A stretch of DNA of 64,000 nt from Primula veris (Eukaryota; Streptophyta; Magnoliopsida; Ericales; Primulaceae), in the NCBI GenBank assembly GCA_963682055.1, contig OY821742.1:33513060-33577059 (forward strand). Reading direction: 5' to 3'. Below, piece by piece: positions 56,072 to 64,000 of the stretch. Numbering within the stretch: position 1 is the first letter of the stretch; every line of letters starts with the position of its first letter. Under the pieces are notes generated by a model. The model made no database searches and was not told the origin of the DNA. It was given only the letters and a program-made list of their open reading frames with translations. Both the position numbers and the translations under genes were made by a program.

Positions 56072-58080
56072 CTCTACACCACTTAAAGAAGTTTCGTCCC
56101 GAAACTTTATTTCTTTAATATCTTGAAAAAAAAAAGATAATGTTTCTGAATAATATTATATATGCTTTCTTAGACGTGATTAAATCAGCTCACATAATTT
56201 CTTTAACCAACCGGTCTCCAAAACAGTTACTTGTGTGTGCATGTAGCATAAACTATATAAAAGAAGTATAATAAAAGTTATCTTGGAAACTCATTTGAGA
56301 TTAAAATTACTATTAATAATATCATCATTATCCTTGTGAAACTTGAAAACTTATGATGGAAAAATACTAACGTAAATTCCTAAGGTCAAACTTTTACCAC
56401 TTCCGATCGTTTATTATCTCATTAATTACCAAATTCTATAACTCCCATCAATCATAATTCCAAAACTCTATAACTCCTGTCTACATAATTCTTAGTCCAA
56501 ATTCTGATTTTAGTCATCATCAATGCTAATAACAAAGTGTACATCATGAAAGCAAAACACATGAGGTAAGCTAATCTTTTAATTGGTAAAAAAAATAAAA
56601 ATAAATTTGTTCCTACCATGTTTTTCCTTGAACTGATAATTAACCTCTGGGATGGTTCAAATTCAAACAACTATTATTGATATTTATACCGTAAGATAAC
56701 CAAACCTATTCCAAAACTTGTTTCCATATCGTTTTCCGAAACATTTATTACTTATACATCTATATCTATTTCATGTGCTTCCACTGCACGCTCTGATAAA
56801 ATAATAATAATAATGGTGCTAACCGGCCTAACATTGCATTTTGTTTCTAATTTATCAAACAATCCAGTTTTAGCATCTAGACCACCACCCAAAAATAATA
56901 CCAATCTCTCTTTATACCATGTTCTCTTAAACAAAACAATCTTTAATTAATAAGAAGCGCAAAACCTAATAATTTATATTTAGTCCCAAAATACCACTCC
57001 AAATTCACATGTAATACATGCTCTCAATCAAAGTGCAAGACCTGTTGAAACTTTGCAACTAATCCGACCAAAGAGATTTACTCGAAATAACTAGGACAAC
57101 TATAATGCTAGTTCACTTATTATTTGAACACTTTAAACACAAATTAAATCTCAAGTTTGGATCCTAATTATAGCTTAAACATCTTTTACAGTTGTCAAAC
57201 GAATTGAAAATAACCTAACGTATCATTTCATTGAAACTCTAAGCAAAAGTCGGCACTGAAAGGTAATCCATGGACAATATTAAATTACAAAAATTAGAAG
57301 GAAACTACCATAATCGAGGTTCTCTTATAGCTGTCGAAAACTTCTACTCAAAAAAAATCCATAAAATAAATAAATATATCCTATCATGCCCTTTTGTTTG
57401 TTAGTTACAAACCACCGCAATAGTTAACTACATTTTTTATTTATATATACCAAACCAGTGACTTCATTAACGTACAATCCATTAATAGAAATAATAAGAA
57501 AATGTTTTAAAAAAAACTTTGTCTCACCTATAATAGTTTACAAACGCAAACATTTTAACTTGTACAGGGGCATGCTACACCAGATATATTTCTTAAGTTT
57601 TCAATAGTTAATCTTATAAAAATAAAATCTATTAAAATTCCCTTATATCGACCTTGAATTTAGTACATATGAAATTAGATGTGTGTAATTCCTCTTAAAT
57701 ATGGACACCAAACCAACTCAACTAAATTAAGTCTTACATTATAGTATAGTCTTACATTATACAATATCAAATGAGATTCTTCATGTAGGGACAATTAACT
57801 TAAAACCTAAAATATCTAAGTCCCCGGTTATCATTCTATCGAGTGAAGGAAAATAGTTGCTAAATGTGATACATATATATAAAACACTAGCTTACAATCT
57901 AACAAAGAAAAAATTTATATTCAACGTCTAAAAGAGTAGAATCATGTTATAAGGAAGAAATAAGTGCACAAACGACTTATAAAACTAATGAATTTAGGAC
58001 ACGACCTCACAACACGTAATTAAACATTCATGTTTTCCAACTAATAAAATCTAACCAAATCTTTTTTTTTTCTCATTCTA

Positions 58081-58085
<5 letters not shown>

Positions 58086-58156
<71 letters not shown>
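58086..58156. repeat. (AT)n microsatellite
   Basis: About 70 bp of uninterrupted AT dinucleotides. Confidence 0.97.
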
Positions 58157-58159
<3 letters not shown>

Positions 58160-58419
58160 ATAACATATTATAATGATTTGCAAAGACATCAAATTCCGCT
58201 AATCATACAATACAACATTCCGCACATTACGTGATAATCAACAAAACATGTAAATCATGATAAAAGCTCGTTTTTCATGCTAATCATTTATCAAGATTTC
58301 TAAGGTTCAAATTAAAGAGTACTGAAATACAAATCCAACGCTTCAAGCGGAATCAAATTCGGAGTAAAAACGAAGGAGTTACGAGCGTTTGAAGTTTAGC
58401 GAAAAACCGCAAAATTTGC

Positions 58420-58590
58420 CAGAAAACGACCAATCGTTTTTGACAAAACGACCGGTCATTTTTTGGTCCAGTAGGGTCTGAAAAATTTGACCGATCGTTT
58501 TAAGAAACGACCGATCGTTTTTTGGTCCAGTAGGGTCTGAAAAATTCGACCGATCGTTTTAAGAAACGACCGATCGTTTTTCTGCAGAAA
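58420..58590. repeat. Tandem block of GACCGATCG motifs
   Basis: A ~65-bp unit (TTTTTTGGTCCAGTAGGGTC ... GACCGATCGTTTTAAGAAAC) is present twice, preceded by a diverged version. Within it ACGACCGATCGTTT is a near-palindrome. It stands out from the AT-rich surroundings. Confidence 0.75.
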
Positions 58591-59236
58591 CTTATCGATA
58601 CAAAAGCGTAAAATTACTCAATACTTGTAAATACCTTACAAGGAACATAGCACGCAACTACATCATTTTAGTCCACAACATTATTACAATCAACATCCAT
58701 TCGCATAAAATGCTCATTAACACACAAGTTAATAATATGAAAACACACTACGTAAAATCATCAACAACACAATTTTCACACTCTAATAGTACGCTACTAC
58801 ACACGTATGCAAACTTATACCTCATACACATCATATAAATCTACACACGCATACAATCAACACAAAAATGCAAGGGATAACCCATCACGATACGTTATCC
58901 TAAAGCACCCGAGCGTCCTCGCATACTCTAGAATTCCACATCGCTAAGGTATTCCTTCACACATACCGACGAGAGGTCTACCCACTAGTTTGGCGAGCCG
59001 GGATCAACGAGCGTCCTCATTGTCCCCAACTTGCCTCACATGTGGACTTTCCTTTCATCAACTACTACTAAATTATAGCTACATGTCTTAAGCTAAATGC
59101 AACCCCCCATTTTAGAAAAAGTTTGAGTTTTTGGAAAAAGTTTTTGAAAAAAGATACGATGGATCTTGGTCCAATGGTTACCCATCTTCCCGTCGTCCCA
59201 AAGTATACAAGAACCTAGTTAGCTCTGATATCAACT

Positions 59237-61061
59237 TGTCACGCCCCAAATTCCATGAGACACGGACATCGAGGCATGACCTTTTTAAATAAAAGAAAAG
59301 TAAAACCTGTTGGTACGAAATTAAAAATTTTAAAAAGAAAACACTTACGAGCTAAAGGAACAATTAAACCATAAATAAAAGTTTGCCAAACGCGGCTACA
59401 AGATAATAAAATAAACGAATGCAAATTGTCCGTAGGCTACAACCTCAAAATAAAATCTAAGTGAAAAGAAACTGAAAGCCCCGAGCCCATGTGATGCTGC
59501 AATGCAACAGCTCTTATCCAAACATGCCAACCTAAATGGTACCTGAAACACAAAATTGTAACGGTGAGTCCCACGCACATAACTAGACGGGACGGCACCA
59601 CAAATACCGTCACTCCATCCCTTAGTTGCAAGAACTCACAAACAACAACTACGATAATCAACATGTAAAAAGAAATATAATAACATCCTACAACAAGATA
59701 AAGTAAATAAACATCTATAGCAAACATGGACCTCTCATGCCACCTACCCCAGTTCGTAAGGTAGGTCATTCCCTATCCCCTCGGCCGTCTTCTGTCCCCG
59801 GAATTAGGAAGAGACAGAGACCATTGCAACATAAAAGTAGATTTAAAGTGCGCACTTGGACCTCTCATGCCACTCGTCCCAGTCCGTAAGACGAGTCATT
59901 CCCTATCCCCACGGCCGTCTACTGTCCCCGTAATTAGGAAGAGACAGAGACCATAGCTAACATAAAAATAAATATAGTGCACACTAGGACCTCTCATGCC
60001 ACTCGCCCCAGTCCGTAAGACGAGTCATTCCCTATCCCCACGGCCGTCTTCTGTCCCCGGAATTAGGAAGAGACAGAGACCATTGCTAATGTATCAATAT
60101 TAAGGCCTCGGCCAATAATATTATACTATTCATATAACACAATCTCATACATATCAATATTAAGGCCTCGGCCAATAATGTTATACTATTCAAATAACAC
60201 AATCTCATACGTCACGTAACGTAATACAACATAATCAAAAAGCATAGGTGCTAGATTCACAACTAACCAAACAAGTCTAATCAACATAAAAACTCATTCA
60301 GACATTTTAACAAACACCTTGTATACGCAATATAAAACACATCTTTATTCAACAATAATTTACCCAATTCTATCAACAACCATAATAATACATAATCAAT
60401 GCATATAGCACGCAACCCATTAATATTATCATTAATCCGAAATCAAGATACTAAATCAACAACTAATCCAAAATCAAAGAAGCGAATTAAAAATATAACA
60501 ACTAACCCCAATTAACAATTTAAGAACATAATTAATATAAAAGGCAAAAACCCCCAATTTATACTAAACGTAAAACCTAATCCTAACATACACCCTCGTC
60601 TAGTCGCAATGGATAACCTCCGTTACCTTAGCGTGTAGAGGAGATGATTCCGGTGATAATCCGCTAACGTGGTTTCTCTTCTTCTTCTTCTTCTTCTTCT
60701 CTTTTCTCTCTTTTCTCTCTTTTTCTCTCTTGTTTTTAGGTTTAAAGAATGAAAGTGGGCTGATTTTTAGGTTTAGAAAAGCTGTTTTTTGATAGTTTGT
60801 GGAAGCGAACTATTTGGTCTCCAAAGTTCTAAAAACTAACTTTTAACCAAAAATATTAATAAACTACTCAATAATAACAAATTTTTAGAAACAAATCTAT
60901 TGGGTCATTTTTATTAGTAAAATTAGTAACAGGTTTTTAAAATAAAGTTTTTCAGAAGAGTTTCAGTTTTTGGCTAAAAATTAGTCGAGTGACCGGTTTT
61001 TGGTAAAATTTTGAATAAAACGTTTTTGGATAAATTAAAACATAAATAAAAATTACTTATA
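59237..61061 (-). repeat. 5' LTR of LTR-N2, outer end lost
   Basis: Nearly identical to 52139-53960, including all tandem units (59727-60090 and 60090-60212). The last ~17 bp (AAAATACGGGATGTTACA on the other copy) are replaced by Copia-related DNA. Confidence 0.92.
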
Positions 61062-62395
61062 GGAATGGCAAATATAGGAATGGCAATATCACGACATAAA
61101 AAGAGCAACCAGGTGACCTCAGCAGAAGCAGCAGCTAGTGCACGATACTCAGCCTTGGTGCTCGACCGAGCCACCGTTGACTGTTTGCGTGCACCACACG
61201 AGACTAAATTATCGCCAAAGTAAACACAATAACCTGTTGTTGAATGACGATCATCATAGTCACCTGCCCAATCGGCATCGCCATACGCTTGGAACGTAGG
61301 AAAAGTGCTCTTGCTAAAGAAAAAGCTTTAGTGAATTGTCCCTTTAAGATACCAAAGAACACGCTTGGCTGCTTGCCAATGGGCTCGAGAAGGTTGATGC
61401 ATGAACTGGCAAAGGCGGTTGACGGCAAAAGAAATGTTTGGACGAGTAAATGACAAGTAGTTCAGCGCACCCACGGTACTACGGTATAAAGTTGGGTCAT
61501 CAAACGAGTCTCTAGGTTTGGCTCGTAAGGAATCAGATGAGGACATAGGTGAAAATATAGGCTTAACATTTGTCATGCCTGTACGATGGAGTAAGTCAAC
61601 AATGTAGCGACGTTGTGAAAGAAAAAGTCCCTTTGCAGTGTGATGTACTTCAACTCCCAAAACGTAATGAAGATCCCCAAGGGATTTGACAGCAAACTCT
61701 AATCCAAGAGCTTCAATTAGGGAACTTATAGCAGCACTTGAAGATCCTGTAATAATAATATCATCGACATATACAAGCACATAAATTATAATTGTCTCGG
61801 TGCGGAAAATAAATAAAGAGCATCAGCTCGGGAGACAATAAAACCAATTGATAAGAGTTTGTGTTGGAGGCGAGAGTACCAAGCTCAAGGTGCTTGCTTA
61901 ATTCTATAAAGAGCCTTGCGTAGTTTACACACATGATCGGGAAACTGACGGTGTATAAACCCAGGAGGTTGCTGCATGTAAACATCTTCACTAATAAAAC
62001 CATGGAGAAACGCATTTGACACATCAATTTGTTTAAGAGGCCAGCTTTGAGAGACTGCATGAGCAAGAACAAGGCGTATTGTGGTTTGTTTAACGACTGG
62101 GCTAAATGTCTCGTTAAAATCAAATCAAGGTTTTTGGTGAAATCCCTTAGCCACAAGACGGGCTTTATAACGTTCAATTTCTCCATCAAGCTTTCGCTTA
62201 ATACGGAATACCCATTTACATCCGACAAGTGTTTTATTGGCCGGTCAAGGGACAAGAGTCCAAGTGCCATTGGACATGAGAGCATCAAATTCAGAATTCA
62301 TAGCTGAACGCCATTCAGGATTTTGTAAAGCTTGTGTGTAACAAGTTGGCTCTTCGATTGATAACCCCGTAGACAAAAACTCTTTTCTAAACCAC
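61062..62395 (-). pseudogene. Copia pol fragment (RT and RNase H), truncated
   Basis: Minus strand from about 62395: ALQNPEWRSAMNSEFDALMS, NGTWTLVP followed by a stop, [34 protein letters not shown] followed by a stop, [32 protein letters not shown] (RT). Then 61328-61780 has LVYVDDIIITGSSSAA with the catalytic DD and the RNase H linker SFTRPNISFAVNRLCQFMHQ. Around 61090-61330 RNase H ends in MARSSTKAEYRALAAASAEV and WLLFLCRDI. The stops at former Arg positions are TGA, consistent with CGA-to-TGA deamination. Neither LTR is present. The left break is fused to the LTR of LTR-N2. Confidence 0.85.
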
Positions 62396-62486
62396 CTGAC
62401 TACACATTCCTTCGAACATTTGGGTGTTCATGTTGGCCATATTTACGACCATATAATAGACATAAAATAGATTTTTAGCTGTCATG
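62396..62486. other. Junction between Copia fragment and TOPLESS copy B
   Basis: About 90 bp of uncertain origin. Part may be a degraded Copia linker on the minus strand; TOPLESS similarity begins near 62487. Confidence 0.35.
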
Positions 62487-62921
62487 AAACTCCAAAGTTA
62501 GTATGTATTAAGCAGTGGGGTTTTTTGAAGATAGTGGTCCAATTACACATGCTACGTATTCATGTGATGGTCAGTCTATTTATGCTTCATTCCGAAGTGA
62601 AAGCATTAGCGTTTTTACTACTCCGTCTCTGCAATTGAGATGTCACCAACCCAAGTTTGCAAGGTCACCGAGTTGTAGCGGCACATCCATCTAAGCCTAA
62701 TCAGTTCGCATTGGGGATATCGGAAGGTGGAGTTTACATACTCGAGCCACTAAAAGATGAAAGAATGATGGGGAACCGCTCCTTTTTAGAAAATGGAGCC
62801 GATTTACGCACATCAAGCGTTTAGGCCCAGCTAGAACAACTACGGCAGTGAAGAGATACCGTATTAATCGCTTATTTTGATTATAAGATACAGAGTTAAA
62901 AATAAAGAGAATGAGTATTAT
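62487..62921 (+). pseudogene. TOPLESS/TPR WD40-region pseudogene, copy B
   Basis: Collinear with copy A from its SSKAS-type point onward: FEDSGPITHATYSCDGQSIY, ASFRSESISVFTTPSLQLRC, then a ~27-bp deletion relative to copy A and shifted text up to the GPARTTTAVK-like tail. It keeps the ASFRS...VFT segment that copy A lost, while lacking RITPSSYLR. It has ~50 bp near 62770-62820 that copy A lacks. Stops and frameshifts are present. A TRIM is inserted at 62922. The first ~450 bp of the copy A fragment are absent here. Confidence 0.75.
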
Positions 62922-63157
62922 TGTAAGAACCCGGATTTTCGTAAGAAAATACCGTGATAAAGAGAAGTGAGCTATCCCATATCGCCTAGATATTTAGTAC
63001 CTATATGGTATATAAGGTAAAAGTATCCCCCTTCTTATCACCAAGGCGTTTTAAAGTCGTGCGGCCCAAGAAGCGAGAACAAAATTGGGCCAAAGCGGAC
63101 AGTATTGGTGGTAAGAAGCAGATGGTGGCGGTCTGGTCGGAAGACCGGGTCGTTACA
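62922..63157 (+). repeat. 5' LTR of the TRIM
   Basis: 236 bp with TGTAA/TTACA ends. The text AGAACAAAATTGGGCCAAAGC joins the two parts that flank the 5S segment in the 7486 LTR. Confidence 0.88.
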
Positions 63158-63251
63158 ATTGGTATCAGAGCCGCTATCTAGCCGATGTGGGCACTGACAA
63201 CTCCAGAAACGGCGTGCCCGACAAGTACGTCGTCCCTGAAGGGGGGAAGAG

Positions 63252-63431
63252 TGTAAGAAGCCGGATTTTTATAGGAAAATACCGTGGTAAAGAGAAGTGT
63301 GCTATCCCATATCGCCTAGATATGTAGTACCTATATGGTATATAAGGTAAAAGTATCCTCCTTCTTATCACCAAGGCCTTTTAAAGCAGTGCAGCCCAAG
63401 AAGCGAGAACGAAATTGGGCCAAAGCGGACA
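63252..63431 (+). repeat. 3' LTR of the TRIM, truncated
   Basis: Closely similar to the 5' LTR through GGGCCAAAGCGGACAG, then ends. The terminal ~56 bp, including the CCGGGTCGTTACA end, are missing. Confidence 0.85.
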
Positions 63432-63520
63432 GTTATACTAGAGGCGGTGAAGGTGTGATTATGGGAATGGAGAAGCTGGTGATGATTCGACTGATTGTAG
63501 TCTACAGAGTATAGACAGTG
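63432..63520 (+). repeat. Continuation of the TOPLESS-tail segment
   Basis: TTATACTAGAGGCGGTGAAGG onward matches 6728-6830 of locus A, showing the TRIM interrupted this segment. Similarity ends near 63516. Confidence 0.65.
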
Positions 63521-64000
63521 AAATCTTTTATGATTTTTTTTTTAAGAAATTGTTTTTTAAAGTGAGGAGTGGGTGACCTAGTAACCTAATAAGTGTTTAC
63601 TAGTTGCAACGCGTGTGAATTGTTTGGATCAAATTGTAGTTTGAACTTTCTTGCTGTTTTTTTTTTTTGTCGGAAAATGAGATCTCAAATTGTTGTTGTC
63701 TTATGAGATTTTTCACAAGGAAAACAGAATTTGTAGTTTCAAAGTCACTTTTTTCTTATACTAAAGCAAAAGGGAAATTTTCATTTTGGGCCCTTTCTTA
63801 TTGGTCTAACCATTAACCAACATGACACACGAAATGTGGTTCAAGCTTCCTCAGTTGAACTAATCCCATTCCCTCCTAAACGAAATTTTAATGAGTACTT
63901 TAAACCTTGTTTATTCAATATATCGTGGGTTTAGGGTATGCTGATAAAAGTGGGTTTTTGTGTTCGCATCCAAATTTAGATGCTATTGAATTATTTAATA
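63521..64000. other. No recognisable gene
   Basis: Non-coding DNA to the window end. The phrase ACTAGTTGCAACGCGTGTG at 63599-63617 resembles the reverse complement of a Helitron-type 3' end (CTAGT after a GC-rich stretch), but no hairpin is clear. Confidence 0.4.

Larger units (their letters stand above)
53977..59236 (-). other. Internal region of LTR-N2, non-coding
   Basis: 5.26 kb without recognisable proteins. It includes a possible internal LTR remnant (54349-56071), a long (AT)n at 58086-58156, and a repeated GACCGATCGTTTT block at 58420-58590. A proximal phrase at 58920-59060 is GC-richer than its surroundings, with no gene. Confidence 0.65.
52139..61061 (-). mobile_element. Second large non-autonomous LTR retrotransposon (LTR-N2)
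   Basis: Minus-strand element: 5' LTR 59237-61061, PBS-like TTGATATCAGAGC at about 59222-59235, internal region, PPT-like TTTTAAGGAGGG at about 53980-53992, and 3' LTR 52139-53976. The LTRs are nearly identical over ~1.83 kb, with start TGTAACATCCCG and end GGGG(C/T)(G/T)TGACA. The 5' LTR lacks its outer ~17 bp, lost at the junction with Copia sequence. No gag or pol motif was found. Its left end is a clean terminus inside the LTR of LTR-N1, so it inserted there; the right flank has been deleted. Confidence 0.85.
62922..63431 (+). mobile_element. Cassandra-like TRIM without 5S segment
   Basis: 5' LTR 62922-63157 (236 bp, TGTAAGAACCCGG...CCGGGTCGTTACA), 94-bp internal region with PBS TGGTATCAGAGC (63160-63171) and PPT GAAGGGGGGAAGAG (63238-63251), and 3' LTR from 63252, cut after about 180 bp. 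LTR ends and the CCTTTTAAAG(C/T)(A/C)GTGC(G/A)GC region match the Cassandra LTR at 7486, but the ~50-bp 5S rRNA segment is missing from both LTRs. Left flank ATTAT and right flank GTTAT are similar, a possible imperfect target duplication. It is inserted in the 3' tail of TOPLESS copy B. Confidence 0.85.

Noticed and set aside
61761..62288. 175-codon minus-strand ORF
   Set aside because: It is a shifted frame over the real Copia RT frame, which contains KTLVGCKWVFRIKRKL and VSNAFLHGF.

Overview
The window is nuclear DNA of a flowering plant, most likely a eudicot. It is AT-rich and built almost entirely of transposable elements in several stages of decay: Copia elements, SIRE/Maximus relatives, Cassandra-type TRIMs, LINEs, a hAT MITE and plant-mobile-domain (PMD) sequences. 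I see no intact cellular gene. The host-derived pieces are pseudogene fragments of a TOPLESS-type corepressor and of a PHO2/UBC23-type ubiquitin-conjugating enzyme. I cannot name the species.

Layout. 0-2.1 kb: 5' part of a minus-strand Copia element that runs off the left edge. 2.1-6.0 kb: a decayed putative-plant-transposon ORF and a large head-to-head inverted repeat of a PMD pseudogene, flanked by a ~400-bp direct repeat. 6.0-7.8 kb: TOPLESS and UBC pseudogenes, the latter interrupted by a Cassandra solo LTR with a perfect 5-bp target duplication. 7.8-17 kb: mostly anonymous AT-rich DNA with a LINE fragment, a ~670-bp hAT MITE, a hexanucleotide microsatellite and a probable Helitron 3' end. 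17.0-21.5 kb: a near-complete but mutated minus-strand Copia element. 22.9-33.1 kb: the centrepiece, an apparently intact 10.2-kb SIRE/Maximus-type Copia retrotransposon. Its 1258-bp LTRs look identical, its target duplication is perfect, its gag-pol ORF is uninterrupted (1667 codons), and it has a second sense ORF (428 codons) between pol and the 3' LTR. 34-39.3 kb: nested repeats, a second inverted repeat carrying a small acidic ORF, and two LINE fragments. 39.6-41.2 kb: a decayed relative of the SIRE element. 41.7-44.3 kb: a second copy of the PMD inverted repeat. 44.3-62.4 kb: a block of nested retrotransposons, namely two large LTR elements without recognisable coding capacity and a broken Copia fragment. 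62.5-63.5 kb: a second TOPLESS pseudogene copy interrupted by a Cassandra-like TRIM whose LTRs lack the 5S rRNA segment.

The parts are related. The module [transposon ORF relic - PMD inverted repeat - 400-bp repeat - TOPLESS fragment] occurs once at 2.1-6.8 kb. It occurs again at about 40-44.26 kb plus 62.49-63.52 kb, where the ~18-kb retrotransposon block splits it. This looks like a segmental duplication later broken by nested insertions and a deletion. The most unusual signals are the conserved PMD inverted repeats, which could be read as long hairpin RNAs; the second ORF of the SIRE element; a short palindromic motif (GTTGCAAC and variants) recurring through that element's LTRs, coding frame, spacer and the ORF2 start; and the 5S-less Cassandra derivative.
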